Positions 19,138-27,947 of a DNA stretch of 64,000 nt are shown piece after piece. How positions within the stretch are numbered: the stretch's first letter is position 1; every line of letters starts with the position of its first letter. The DNA comes from Gallaecimonas mangrovi (GTDB taxonomy: Bacteria; Pseudomonadota; Gammaproteobacteria; Enterobacterales; Gallaecimonadaceae). Location of the stretch: positions 689,501 through 753,500 of the forward strand of contig NZ_CP031416.1 of NCBI RefSeq assembly GCF_003367375.1. The letters are read 5' to 3'. The translations under genes and the position numbers were made by a program. Below the pieces are notes generated by a model, which worked only from the letters and a program-made list of their open reading frames with translations, made no database searches and had not been told where the DNA came from.

Positions 19138-20434
19138 CCTGGGTTTTATGCCGGTACATGGCGACATCGGCCTGACGAATAAGGTCTTCGGCGCTGTCGC
19201 CATGGCTGCTGGGGCGAGCGCGCCCTAAAGCCACCTGTACTGTTAAGGTGTGGCCCAATAGCGTCATTGGTGCTTGCACCGCTTCACTAAAACGCCGGCT
19301 GGCTTCCTCAATATCCTTAGGGCCACTTAAATCGGTCAGTAATAGAACAAATTCGTCGCCGCCAATGCGGGCGACTAAGTCGTGGCCGCGTGCGCACTGG
19401 CGCAGCCGAAGCGCGGTTTCGGCCAGTACTGCATCCCCCATTTGGTGGCCGTAGCGGTCATTAATGCCTTTAAAATCATTAACATCAAGAAAGAATAACG
19501 TGAAAGGGCGGCGCCGCTGCTGCCACTGCGCCATGGCTTGCGCCAATTGCTGCATAAAATAGCGGCGATTGGGCAGGGCGGTGAGGGTGTCATGATTAGC
19601 CAGAAACTGTGCCTTGTCGTGCTCGCGCAGCAACAGCAATGCCAGCACCGTGACGGCAATGGCGGCAAACATGGCCAGCAAATGGCTTAGTAGCGAAGGT
19701 TGCAGTACCTGCTTGGGGTTTGCCTCAAGGCGCCAATTTTCTGCCAATACCCTGACCGGCAATTGCAGCTCTGGCGGCGACATATCGCTGGGCCCGGCGA
19801 TGAGCCCGTCAGCCTTTTGGGGGTTTATCAGCCTGAGGGTAAATTCGTTTTGCAGCCGGTAAAAGCCGGCGTTATCAAGGATGGCGCGAAGGTCCAGCAC
19901 CATGGCAACAACGCCCCATAACCTTTTGTCATCTAGCCAAACCGGCGTGCGGGAAATAATGGCGCTGCCGCCCTGGATCAGCCTAACCGGGGCATCAATC
20001 ACGGTTTTTTTCGAGTCGATGGCGGCTTTTACTGCCGGCCACTGCTGGGCATTTTGCCGGTAATTAAAGCCCATTACACTGCGGTTTTCATCGGTCAGAG
20101 GGTAGATGTAGCGCACCACTAAATCGGGGGCGATGGCCACGTGCTTGAGGTAATGAGCGTGCTTATAAACATCGGCCATTAATGCCTTTAACTCGCTAGG
20201 GCTTGCCGTAGGCCTGGCGTGAATAAAAGACACCAGGCCATTGCCCAAATACAGGCAAGCATTGATATTGGCTTCCAGACTGGAGCGAAGGACTGCTAGC
20301 TCTGCCAGCTGCTTGCTGCGCTGAGCTTCTTTGCTGTGCAACCACTGCAGGTGAACCACATATTCGGCCAGGGCTAAAATGGCCACAAAGATAAGACTGC
20401 CAGCAAGCCAAAGCTGCCAGGGTTTTATGCGCAT
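19088..20434 (-). CDS. Membrane-bound diguanylate cyclase (GGDEF)
   Basis: Probable c-di-GMP synthase of 448 residues. TM1 is at about 8-28. A periplasmic CHASE-like sensor domain of about 210 residues follows (ASPSELKALMADVYKHAHYLKHVAIAPDLVVRYIYPL). TM2 is near 250-270, then a GGDEF domain. The active site RIGGDEF is intact and preceded five residues earlier by RGHD, the canonical inhibitory I-site, so product feedback is expected. No EAL domain is present. The ATG at 20434 has GGAG upstream. Its 3' end overlaps ydbL by 50 bases. Confidence 0.9.
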   Translation of the reverse strand: MRIKPWQLWLAGSLIFVAILALAEYVVHLQWLHSKEAQRSKQLAELAVLRSSLEANINACLYLGNGLVSFIHARPTASPSELKALMADVYKHAHYLKHVAIAPDLVVRYIYPLTDENRSVMGFNYRQNAQQWPAVKAAIDSKKTVIDAPVRLIQGGSAIISRTPVWLDDKRLWGVVAMVLDLRAILDNAGFYRLQNEFTLRLINPQKADGLIAGPSDMSPPELQLPVRVLAENWRLEANPKQVLQPSLLSHLLAMFAAIAVTVLALLLLREHDKAQFLANHDTLTALPNRRYFMQQLAQAMAQWQQRRRPFTLFFLDVNDFKGINDRYGHQMGDAVLAETALRLRQCARGHDLVARIGGDEFVLLLTDLSGPKDIEEASRRFSEAVQAPMTLLGHTLTVQVALGRARPSSHGDSAEDLIRQADVAMYRHKTQATSAATDLQASSHTGP

Positions 20435-20720
20435 CAGCAGGCTCCATTTCCCGTTACATCCAAATACGTCTAATCAGGGGTTACGGCGGAGCCGCTATCC
20501 AAATTGAGCTGTACATTTTTCATTGTTGTTAATAAGTAAGCTGTCTTAATTCATCGTTATCTTATGCATGCCTATTGTATATAGCTCATTGCTGGCGGGG
20601 GTTGATAGGCTTACCAACAAATATGCGCTAGGATAACTCTTATTGTATTAATCAGCCGCCTTTGCCCTGAAGGTCTAAGACCTGCCATGCAGGCTCTCGC
20701 TGAGTAAAGAAGGAATATCA
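20435..20720. promoter_or_regulatory. Divergent promoter region with two TTGTA-type half operators
   Basis: AT-rich region between the cyclase and the GntR-type regulator. TTGTATATAGC at 20575-20585 and TTGTATTAATC at 20643-20653 partly match the TTGTATTACAA element found upstream of the arabinose genes. This suggests autoregulation of the FadR-like regulator. The matches are to half-sites only. Confidence 0.4.
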
Positions 20721-21461
20721 ATGGCAAGTCCTGCTAAGAATAGACCGCAAAGTATTCACTCCTGGGTGGCTCAGGAATTGGGTTCCCGAATTGTCAGTGG
20801 ATTCTATGCACCTGGCGATTATATTCCGAACGAAACCAGCATTGGCGAAGAAATGGGCGTTTCCCGCACTGCATTAAGGGAAGCCTTTAAAATGTTGAGT
20901 GCCAAAGGCTTGATTGAATCACGCCCGAAATTAGGCACCCGGGTGCGCTTGCGTAAAAACTGGAATATGTTTGACCCTGACGTGCTGCGTTGGTGTTTTG
21001 ACAATAATCCAGAACCGAAATTTTATTTGTCGCTTTATGAAATGCGGGAGATCTTTGAGCCGAGCGCGGCAGCGCTGGCCGCCATGCATCGCACCGAAGA
21101 GCAAGTACAGGCCTTGGCTGAAGCCTATGCCGAAATGGAAATTGCCGAGCACGGCACCGATGCCGTTTATACCAGCGATTTGAATTTCCACATTGCGCTT
21201 TTAGATGCCACCAATAATGAATTTATGGCGTCGTTAGGTATGACTATCGAGCGGGCTTTGGAAAGTTCTTTTCGGTTATCCAGTGCGACCGCCAATGAAT
21301 TTGTGACCTCATTGCCGGGCCATAAAGCGGTGCTGGATGCAATAAAAGAGGGCGACCCGGCAAGGGCGAAATTCGAAATGCAAGCGATTCTCACTAATTC
21401 GAAAAAGGCCCTTGAAAAAACCTTAGAAGATATGACTGCCAAGCAAGCGGTTAACGAATAA
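20721..21461 (+). CDS. FadR-type GntR regulator (FCD domain) of the arabinose region
   Basis: DNA-binding regulator of 246 residues. The winged helix at about 10-80 shows the GntR pattern (GDYIPNETSIGEEMGVSRTALREAFKMLSAKGLIESRPKLGTRV). The C-terminal FCD helical bundle (about 95-230) has the metal/ligand-binding acidic and His residues (DLNFHIALLDAT, LPGHKAVLDAIKEGD). It sits at the head of the pentose operons, and TTGTA-type sites occur upstream of it and of most pathway genes. The simplest reading is a pathway-specific repressor released by an aldonate or 2-keto-3-deoxy acid; that is inference. Terminator follows. Confidence 0.9.
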   Translation: MASPAKNRPQSIHSWVAQELGSRIVSGFYAPGDYIPNETSIGEEMGVSRTALREAFKMLSAKGLIESRPKLGTRVRLRKNWNMFDPDVLRWCFDNNPEPKFYLSLYEMREIFEPSAAALAAMHRTEEQVQALAEAYAEMEIAEHGTDAVYTSDLNFHIALLDATNNEFMASLGMTIERALESSFRLSSATANEFVTSLPGHKAVLDAIKEGDPARAKFEMQAILTNSKKALEKTLEDMTAKQAVNE

Positions 21462-21488
21462 AAAACCGGCCATCAGGCCGGTTTTTTA
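21462..21488. terminator. Bidirectional intrinsic terminator
   Basis: AAACCGGCC-ATCA-GGCCGGTTT stem with A/T flanks between the regulator and the convergent AraD1 gene. Confidence 0.9.
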
Positions 21489-22481
21489 TTAAAGGCTTTT
21501 CACCTTTACTAAGGGCGCTGATGATTTTTTGAGCGGGTTTAGTAAGGGCTTACCAAATTCTGGGGCCGCTATTTCAAAAATATCCCCTTCTTGGGTTTCA
21601 ATGCCGTCGCCAAAACTTAACGTTGCGGTACCAAAGAAATGTAAGTGTGCATCGCCTGGGCGGCAGAACACGCCATATTTAAAATGGTGGCCTTCGAGGT
21701 TGGCAATACTGTGCGACATATTGTCTTCACCCGACAAAAAGGGTTTTTCCCACAGCACTTCACCACCGCGCACAATGCGCGAATAGCCACGAATATCTTT
21801 TGGCAATTCACCAATTAACAGTTCAGGACCCACCGAACAGGGGCGCAACTTGGAATGGGCCAGGTACAGGTAGTTTTGGCGTTCGGTAACGTGGTCAGAA
21901 AACTCGTTACCAATGGCAAAACCAATGCGCCAGGGCTGGCCGTTATCGTCATTGATATAAAAGCCGGCAATTTCGGGCTCTTCGCCGCCGTCTAAGGCAA
22001 AGGCGGGGGAGGTCAGTGCCTGGCCCGGTGGCACCACAATGCTGCCATCGCCTTTATAGAACCATTCGGGTTGTACCCCCAACTCGCCATTTTGCGGTTT
22101 ACCGCCTTCAACGCCCAGCTTGAACATTTTCATGCTGTCGGTCATCTCGGCTGCTTTTTGGCTCGCTTGGGCGTGCATGTTGGCGCGGGTGTCGGCACTG
22201 CCCAAATGGGTGAGGCCGGTGCCGGTAACATAAAGATGCGCCGGATCGGGATGATCAAAAGGTGCCAGCAGGCGGCCCTGGCTGATGATGTCGTCATAGC
22301 TGAGGCTATCGTTCGATACCAGCTGGTTAACCAGGTCGGTAATGGATGCCTGTTTGGCAATGGCGGCCTTGGCCAGTTCATAAACGCTGCTAACCCCGTT
22401 TAAGGGTTTGATTTCGGTATCAGATGCCACCAAGCCGACGGCTCTTTGCTGGTTAGACGTAACAAATTGAATTAAGCGCAT
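21489..22481 (-). CDS. AraD1-family (FAH-fold) 2-keto-3-deoxy-pentonate dehydratase
   Basis: Predicted cytosolic dehydratase turning 2-keto-3-deoxy-L-arabinonate (or xylonate) into 2-oxoglutarate semialdehyde. It is a fumarylacetoacetate-hydrolase-fold protein of 330 residues, with the Mg-site region (GGEEPEIAGFYINDDNGQPWRIGFAIGNEFSDH) and C-terminal HLHFFGTATLSFGDGI. The FAH type differs from the DHDPS-fold KDA dehydratase used in Azospirillum. I start at ATG 22481 with GAGGT just upstream. TTGTATTACAA lies 31 bases before the start. The other four pathway enzymes are in the adjacent rightward operon. Its exact sugar isomer is inferred from the GH43 neighbours. Confidence 0.82.
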   Translation of the reverse strand: MRLIQFVTSNQQRAVGLVASDTEIKPLNGVSSVYELAKAAIAKQASITDLVNQLVSNDSLSYDDIISQGRLLAPFDHPDPAHLYVTGTGLTHLGSADTRANMHAQASQKAAEMTDSMKMFKLGVEGGKPQNGELGVQPEWFYKGDGSIVVPPGQALTSPAFALDGGEEPEIAGFYINDDNGQPWRIGFAIGNEFSDHVTERQNYLYLAHSKLRPCSVGPELLIGELPKDIRGYSRIVRGGEVLWEKPFLSGEDNMSHSIANLEGHHFKYGVFCRPGDAHLHFFGTATLSFGDGIETQEGDIFEIAAPEFGKPLLNPLKKSSAPLVKVKSL

Positions 22482-22511
22482 GCTGACCTCGTTCTGCTTG
22501 CTGCTGTTTAT

Positions 22512-22522
22512 TTGTATTACAA
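22512..22522. promoter_or_regulatory. Best copy of the TTGTA-N-TACAA operator, upstream of AraD1 gene
   Basis: TTGTATTACAA is a perfect inverted repeat (TTGTA/TACAA, one-base centre), 31 bases before the AraD1 ATG. It overlaps the AT-rich segment where a promoter would sit. Related sites precede several other sugar genes in the window, so it is the likely operator of the FadR-like regulator (inference). Confidence 0.6.
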
Positions 22523-22542
22523 TAATATCGGAAATATAAAAG

Positions 22543-22566
22543 CAGCTTGACGCAAAGGTCAAGCTG
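22543..22566 (-). terminator. Hairpin terminator of the GH43 gene
   Basis: CAGCTTGAC-CTTTGC-GTCAAGCTG on the minus strand: 9-base perfect stem, six-base loop, beginning a few bases after the GH43 stop. It is followed by only a short T run (CTTTTAT), so it may be leaky into the AraD1 gene. Confidence 0.55.
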
Positions 22567-22571
22567 ACTCT

Positions 22572-23537
22572 TCACTTGGCGGGGGTTGTGATCCCTTCAC
22601 TGGTCATAATGACCCGCTTAATGGTGCCGTCGGCTTGGTAATAGAGCCGGTCTATGCACACCGCGCGGCGAAACTCGCCGCCGTCGGGCTGTGCCGCGCC
22701 GTTGTGGTAAATAAAGTACGACTTGCCTTTGAAATCGATAATGGCCTGGTGGTTGGTTGGGCTATTACCCGCCACCTCGTTGAGAATGCCTTGATAGTGC
22801 CAGGGGCCAGTAATGGACTTACTGGTTGCATAAGCAATTTTTTCAGGAAAACCAGAAGCATAAGAAAGGTAGTAAGTGTCTTTATGCTTATTTATCCACA
22901 GCGCCTCGGTAAAGTTGGGCAGATTTAAGGCATGAATGGGGCCGTCCATTTCCACCATATTGGCCTTGAGTTTGACGTAACGCGGCTTGGTATTGCCCCA
23001 GAACAAATAAGCCTGGCCGTCGTCATCAATAAAGACCGTTGGGTCAATGTCATCCCAGTCGTTAGGGGTGTCGGTGGTCATGTCGTTGGTGATTAGAGCG
23101 TGGCCCAAGGCATCTTTAAAAGGGCCGATGGGGCTGTCACCCACCGCCACACCAATGGCAAAGCCGGGGTGAGTGTCGTCGTGGCGCACCGCCACGTACC
23201 AGTAAAACTTGCCGTTACGTTCTATGGCTTGCGAAGCCCAAGCGTCTGATTTTGCCCACTTAAAGTCTTTTACCGACAACCTCGGGCCATAGCTTTTCCA
23301 GTGCACCATGTCCTTGGAAGAAAACACCAGCCAATCATTCATCTTAAAAAAATGCTTGTTGTCTTTGGCTTCGTCGTGGCCGGTGTAGAGATAGACGGTG
23401 CCGTTATAAACCATCGCTGCCGGGTCGGCGGTGCGGTATTGGTCGGTAAAAAGCGGGTTGCTGGCAAAGGCTTGGCTACTTAACAGCAATGCGCCTGCTG
23501 CAACGGCGCAAATTTTTCTTGTCATCTTACTGTCCAT
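22572..23537 (-). CDS. Exported GH43 glycoside hydrolase (arabinofuranosidase/xylosidase type)
   Basis: Five-bladed propeller hydrolase of 321 residues, exported by an N-terminal signal peptide (ICAVAAGALLLSSQAFA). The GH43 catalytic triad is visible: base Asp in YRTADPAAMV, pKa-tuning Asp in WDDIDPTVFIDDDG, and acid Glu in NFTEALWINK. The family attacks alpha-L-arabinofuranosyl or beta-xylosyl linkages, and the context favours arabinose release. It is leftward, divergent from the aldonate dehydratase operon, with TTGTA half-sites in the shared 250-base promoter region. Confidence 0.88.
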   Translation of the reverse strand: MDSKMTRKICAVAAGALLLSSQAFASNPLFTDQYRTADPAAMVYNGTVYLYTGHDEAKDNKHFFKMNDWLVFSSKDMVHWKSYGPRLSVKDFKWAKSDAWASQAIERNGKFYWYVAVRHDDTHPGFAIGVAVGDSPIGPFKDALGHALITNDMTTDTPNDWDDIDPTVFIDDDGQAYLFWGNTKPRYVKLKANMVEMDGPIHALNLPNFTEALWINKHKDTYYLSYASGFPEKIAYATSKSITGPWHYQGILNEVAGNSPTNHQAIIDFKGKSYFIYHNGAAQPDGGEFRRAVCIDRLYYQADGTIKRVIMTSEGITTPAK

Positions 23538-23563
23538 TAATTTCCGTTAACGTTAAAGTGATA

Positions 23564-23583
23564 TTGTATGACTTGTATGTTGA
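23564..23583. promoter_or_regulatory. Two overlapping TTGTATG half-sites upstream of GH43
   Basis: TTGTATGACTT (23564-23574) and TTGTATGTTGA (23573-23583) repeat the TTGTAT half of the operator, spaced 9 bases apart. They lie 27-46 bases upstream of the GH43 start. Only half-sites, so moderate support. Confidence 0.35.
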
Positions 23584-23708
23584 GAGCAAGTTTATTGCAG
23601 TGCTAGCCAGGCGTTTCTTTGCTGCAGCCCTGTTAAAACGTGGGTTTGGAATAAAGTGGCTGCCATCTGGCGTAACGGATCCTTACGATGCTTCGACTTT
23701 CGTTGTGG

Positions 23709-23764
23709 TTGACAAAAAGCGACGAAGACGTAAACATGCACACATAGATCTTATTGTATTACTA
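23709..23764 (+). promoter_or_regulatory. Candidate promoter and operator of the arabinose operon
   Basis: A consensus -35 hexamer TTGACA lies at 23709-23714, with a weak -10 (TAAACA) 16 bases downstream. TTGTATTACTA at 23754-23764 matches 10 of 11 positions of the palindromic operator and ends 22 bases before the ATG of the dehydratase gene, a position suited to repression. The -10 assignment is tentative; the operator is better supported. Confidence 0.5.
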
Positions 23765-23786
23765 ATTGTAGGTAGTGGGCGACACA

Positions 23787-25520
23787 ATGAGCAGCGACAG
23801 CAAAAAGAAACTCCGTTCCGCCAGTTGGTTCGGAACCGACGACAAGAACGGTTTCATGTACCGCAGCTGGATGAAAAACCAAGGTATTCCAGACCACCAT
23901 TTTCATGGCAAGCCGGTGATCGGTATTTGCAACACTTGGTCAGAGCTGACGCCTTGTAATGCTCATTTTCGCCAAATTGCTGAAAGGGTTAAAAACGGTA
24001 TCCGTGAAGCGGGCGGGGTGCCGGTGGAATTTCCGGTGTTCTCCAACGGCGAGTCCAACCTGCGGCCAACCGCGATGTTGACCCGTAACCTGGCCTCCAT
24101 GGATACCGAAGAAGCCATTCGCGGTAACCCCATCGACGGCGTAGTGCTGCTGGTGGGTTGTGACAAAACCACCCCGGCCTTGTTGATGGGCGCAGCCAGC
24201 TGCGACCTGCCTACCATAGTGGTAACTGGTGGCCCCATGCTTAACGGCAAGCACCACGGCCAGGACGTGGGGTCCGGCACCTTGGTATGGCGCCTGAGTG
24301 AAGAATACAAAGCCGGCAATATCACCCTGCAAGAGTTTATGGATGCCGAAGCGTCCATGTCTCGCTCCGCCGGGACCTGTAACACCATGGGCACCGCCTC
24401 GACCATGGCCTGTATGGCCGAGTCGTTAGGTACCAGTTTGCCGGGCAACGCCGCCATTCCCGCGGTTGATTCGCGCCGCTATGTGCTGGCACATCTCTCG
24501 GGCATGCGCATCGTTGATATGGTCCATGAAGATCTCAAACTCTCAAAAGTGCTGACCCGCGACGCCTTCATTAACGCCATTCGTACCAATGCCGCTATTG
24601 GCGGTTCCACCAACGCCGTTATTCACTTAAAGGCCATTGCAGGCCGCATCGGCGTTGATTTGAGCCTTGAAGACTGGAACTACGGCCGCGACGTGCCCAC
24701 CATCGTTAACCTGCAGCCGTCCGGTAAATACCTGATGGAAGAATTCTATTACGCCGGTGGCCTGCCGGTGGTGCATCGGCGCATGGGCGAAACCGACAAG
24801 CTCATCAAGGATGCGTTGACGGTGAATGGCAAAACCATTTGGGACAACACCAAAGACGCGCCTTGCTACAACGACGACGTTATTCGCACCATGGATAACC
24901 CCCTGGTGGAAAGCGGCGGCATTTGCATTTTGCGCGGCAACCTTTCCCCCCGTGGCGCCGTGCTCAAACCCTCTGCCGCCAGCCCCGAGCTGATGAAACA
25001 CCGTGGCCGCGCCGTGGTGTTTGAAGATTTCGACGACTACAAAGCCCGCATTAACGACCCGGATCTGGACATTGATGAAAGCTGCGTGATGGTGCTGAAA
25101 AACTGCGGGCCCAAGGGTTACCCGGGTATGGCCGAAGTGGGCAACATGGGCTTGCCGCCCAAATTGCTGAAAAAGGGCATCAAAGACATGGTGCGTATTT
25201 CCGATGCTCGTATGAGCGGCACCGCCTTTGGCACCGTGGTACTGCACGTGGCACCTGAAGCCATGGAATTTGGCCCTCTAGCGGCGGTGCATAACGGCGA
25301 CTTTATTCAGCTCGACGCCCTGGAAGGGTTGTTGCACCTGGAAGTGTCTGACCAGGAACTGGCCGACCGTTTGGAAAAACTCAAAGCGGGCCGCGAAATT
25401 ATGCGCACCGGCGGCTACCTGGAAATGTACCGCGAACGGGTACTGCAAGCCGATGAAGGCTGCGACTTTGACTTTTTGGTTGGCTGCCGCGGCGCCGACG
25501 TACCTCGGCACTCGCACTAA
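23787..25520 (+). CDS. IlvD/Edd-family pentonate dehydratase (L-arabinonate type)
   Basis: Iron-sulfur dehydratase converting an aldonate (probably L-arabinonate) to the 2-keto-3-deoxy acid. It has 577 residues from ATG 23787; a GTG four codons upstream is possible. Family cysteines for the cluster are in VIGICNTWSELTPCN, VGCDKTTPALLMGA and SAGTCNTMGTASTMA. The Mg/substrate region AAIGGSTNAVIHLKAIAGR and the C-terminal RISDARMSGTAFGTVVLHVAPE follow. Its size matches pentonate dehydratases. It is first in a rightward operon reaching 35330. D-xylonate is the main alternative substrate. Confidence 0.9.
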   Translation: MSSDSKKKLRSASWFGTDDKNGFMYRSWMKNQGIPDHHFHGKPVIGICNTWSELTPCNAHFRQIAERVKNGIREAGGVPVEFPVFSNGESNLRPTAMLTRNLASMDTEEAIRGNPIDGVVLLVGCDKTTPALLMGAASCDLPTIVVTGGPMLNGKHHGQDVGSGTLVWRLSEEYKAGNITLQEFMDAEASMSRSAGTCNTMGTASTMACMAESLGTSLPGNAAIPAVDSRRYVLAHLSGMRIVDMVHEDLKLSKVLTRDAFINAIRTNAAIGGSTNAVIHLKAIAGRIGVDLSLEDWNYGRDVPTIVNLQPSGKYLMEEFYYAGGLPVVHRRMGETDKLIKDALTVNGKTIWDNTKDAPCYNDDVIRTMDNPLVESGGICILRGNLSPRGAVLKPSAASPELMKHRGRAVVFEDFDDYKARINDPDLDIDESCVMVLKNCGPKGYPGMAEVGNMGLPPKLLKKGIKDMVRISDARMSGTAFGTVVLHVAPEAMEFGPLAAVHNGDFIQLDALEGLLHLEVSDQELADRLEKLKAGREIMRTGGYLEMYRERVLQADEGCDFDFLVGCRGADVPRHSH

Positions 25521-25531
25521 TAGGAGGCGTT

Positions 25532-26302
25532 ATGGATTTAACGAATCATTATCCTAGCCTCAAGGGCAAGGTTGTTTTTATCACCGGTGGTGGCTCCGGC
25601 ATCGGTGCCACCTTGGTTGAAGCCTTCTGCCGCCAGGGCTCTACCGTGGCCTTTGTCGATATTCTTAAAGACGAAGGCAAGGCCCTGGCCAGCAAACTTA
25701 ACCAGGAATTGGGCCAGGAGCTTGCCCATTTCTACCCTTGCAATATTGTCGATGTTGCCGCTTTGCAACAGGTGATCAAGCAAGTCGGCCAAAGCCATGG
25801 CAATATCGGGGTGCTGGTGAATAACGCAGCCAGCGACACCCGCCACGACTTCCGTGAAGTTACCCCCGAATATTGGGACGAGCGGATCCACATTAACCTG
25901 CGTCCGCAGTTCTTCTGTTGCCAGGCGGTGTATCCGCAAATGAAGGTCCTGGGGGGCGGTTCCATTATCAATTTTGGTTCCATGAGCTGGCATGAAGGCC
26001 AGGGCGGTATGCCCGGTTATACCAGTTCCAAGTCGGCGGTGCTTGGCCTGACTCGAGGCCTGGCGCGCGACATGGGCGGCGACAATATTCGTGTTAACAC
26101 CCTGACCCCAGGTTGGGTAATGACCGAACGTCAGCTGCGCCTGTGGGTGACGGCAGAAACCAAAAAGGATATTGAAAAAAATCAATGTGTTAAAGATCCA
26201 CTGATGCCACAGGACATCGCCGCCATGGCGCTGTTTTTAGCCTCGGACGACAGTAAAATGTGTACCGCGCAGGACTTTGTTGTCGACGGCGGTTGGATCT
26301 GA
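25532..26302 (+). CDS. SDR-family sugar 1-dehydrogenase (L-arabinose or related aldose)
   Basis: NAD(P)-dependent oxidoreductase of 256 residues; likely first pathway step, aldose to aldonolactone. Classical SDR motifs are the cofactor loop TGGGSGIG near 18-25, VNNAAS, catalytic Ser in FGSMSW, and YTSSK with Tyr and Lys. The C-terminal FLASDDSKMCTAQDFVVDGGWI is also typical. AGGAGG stands before the ATG, 11 bases after the dehydratase stop. Substrate is inferred from the lactonase, dehydratase and aldehyde dehydrogenase in the same operon; galactose or fucose dehydrogenase activity is possible. Confidence 0.87.
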   Translation: MDLTNHYPSLKGKVVFITGGGSGIGATLVEAFCRQGSTVAFVDILKDEGKALASKLNQELGQELAHFYPCNIVDVAALQQVIKQVGQSHGNIGVLVNNAASDTRHDFREVTPEYWDERIHINLRPQFFCCQAVYPQMKVLGGGSIINFGSMSWHEGQGGMPGYTSSKSAVLGLTRGLARDMGGDNIRVNTLTPGWVMTERQLRLWVTAETKKDIEKNQCVKDPLMPQDIAAMALFLASDDSKMCTAQDFVVDGGWI

Positions 26303-26350
26303 GTGTGGTCGCCCCCAACGCGACCGAATTCAAAGACAAAGGATTTAGTT

Positions 26351-27946
26351 ATGAGTATTACCGGTAAACAACTCATCAATGGTGAATGGGTACAGGGTAA
26401 AGGTGGTGAATACCAGGGCGTAAACCCGGCCACCGGCGCAAAAATCGAGCCCACCCTGACCTTCGCTGACAGCGAGCAGGTTAAAGCTGCGGCTGCAGCT
26501 GCCAAAGCTGCGGTAGCCACTTTTGGGGCTACCAGCCTCAAAGAACGCGGCGCCTTTTTGGAGCGCTGCGCTGAGGAAATCATGGCGCTTGGCGATGAAC
26601 TGCTTGAGCGCCTGATGGCCGAAACCGGTTACCCTCGTGGCCGTGTTGAAGGCGAACGTGGCCGTACCTGTGGCCAGTTAAAACTGTTTGCCAGCACCAT
26701 TCAAAGCGGTGAATACCTGGACGCACGCATCGATTTGGCGATGCCTGACCGCCAGCCGCTGCCGCGCGCCGATATCCGCTTCTACAAACAGCCCATCGGG
26801 CCGGTGGTGGTGTTTGGTGCTTCTAACTTCCCAATGGCCTTCTCTGTGGCCGGTGGGGATACCGCTTCTGCGCTTGCCGCCGGTTGTCCTGTGATTGTTA
26901 AAGGTCATAACTCTCATCCGGGCTCTGGTGAACTGGTCGCACAGGCCCTGGCTAAAGCCGTTAAAGCCTGCAATCTGCCTGCCGGTGTATTCTCCTTTAT
27001 TACCGGTCCTGGCAAGGATGTAGGGGCGTCGCTGGTCACGGCGCCAGAGGTTAAAGCCGTGGGCTTCACCGGCTCTTTGGGCGGTGGCATGGCGCTCTTT
27101 AATCTGGCCAATCAGCGCCCTGACCCTATTCCGGTATTTGCCGAAATGGGCTCTGTTAACCCGGTATTTGTGTTGCCCGAAGCCCTGAAAGCCAATGCTG
27201 CCGGCATTGCCGAAGGCTTTGTTGGCTCCCTGACCATGGGCGTGGGCCAGTTCTGCGTTAACCCAGGCCTGGTTCTCGGCATTAAAGGCCCGGAACTGGA
27301 CGCCTTTATTGAAACCGCCAGCGCCAAGCTTGCCGAGGTACCGGCCGGTGTAATGCTGAACGAAGGCATTGCCCAAACCTATGCCAAAGGCGCAGAACAC
27401 TTGGCCGGCCAAAACGGCGTCACCGTTACCGGTAAAGGTAAAGCGGTTGAGGGCGCGGGTTTTTGCGGCCAAGCACAGCTATTGAGCGTGGACGCTAAAG
27501 ACTTCATTGCCAATGAACACCTGCAAGAAGAAGTGTTTGGCCCAAGTTCGGTGGTTATTCAGTGTGCTAACGCTGATGAATTGGCGCAAGCGGCCAGCTA
27601 CCTTAAAGGCCAGTTGACCGGCACCTTGCAAGCAACCAGCGAAGAAGTGGCTAACTACCCGCAGCTGCTGACCTTGCTGCAAGAAAAAGTGGGCCGTTTG
27701 GTGTTTAACAACTTCCCCACCGGGGTAGAAGTCTGTCACGCCATGATGCACGGTGGCCCGTTCCCGGCGGCAACCGATGCGCGTTTTACGTCTGTAGGCA
27801 CTAAGGCTATCGACCGTTTCGTACGCCCTATTTGCTTCCAGAACTACCCGCACGACCTGCTGCCTGAGCCGCTCAAAAACGACAATGCCTGGGGCGTTAG
27901 CCGTTGGGTAAATGGCGAGCGCACTAATGGTGCCATCGGAGGCTAA
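26351..27946 (+). CDS. 2-Oxoglutarate-semialdehyde dehydrogenase (ALDH family)
   Basis: Final pathway enzyme, oxidising 2-oxoglutarate semialdehyde to 2-oxoglutarate. It has 531 residues from ATG 26351, which follows AAAGGA. ALDH signatures are VFGASNFPMAFSVAGGD, FTGSLGGG, catalytic Glu in FAEMGSVNPVF and catalytic Cys in GVGQFCVNPGLV. The length and Asn-Pro after the Glu and Cys motifs fit the KGSADH group rather than betaine or succinate-semialdehyde enzymes. It lies in the pentose operon, with the mutarotase gene one base after its stop. Confidence 0.9.
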   Translation: MSITGKQLINGEWVQGKGGEYQGVNPATGAKIEPTLTFADSEQVKAAAAAAKAAVATFGATSLKERGAFLERCAEEIMALGDELLERLMAETGYPRGRVEGERGRTCGQLKLFASTIQSGEYLDARIDLAMPDRQPLPRADIRFYKQPIGPVVVFGASNFPMAFSVAGGDTASALAAGCPVIVKGHNSHPGSGELVAQALAKAVKACNLPAGVFSFITGPGKDVGASLVTAPEVKAVGFTGSLGGGMALFNLANQRPDPIPVFAEMGSVNPVFVLPEALKANAAGIAEGFVGSLTMGVGQFCVNPGLVLGIKGPELDAFIETASAKLAEVPAGVMLNEGIAQTYAKGAEHLAGQNGVTVTGKGKAVEGAGFCGQAQLLSVDAKDFIANEHLQEEVFGPSSVVIQCANADELAQAASYLKGQLTGTLQATSEEVANYPQLLTLLQEKVGRLVFNNFPTGVEVCHAMMHGGPFPAATDARFTSVGTKAIDRFVRPICFQNYPHDLLPEPLKNDNAWGVSRWVNGERTNGAIGG

Positions 27947-27947
27947 G

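Noticed and set aside
23489-23959. 156-codon plus-strand frame spanning the arabinose operon promoter
   Set aside because: Overlaps the signal-peptide end of GH43 and 170 bases of the dehydratase in another frame, and covers the operator.
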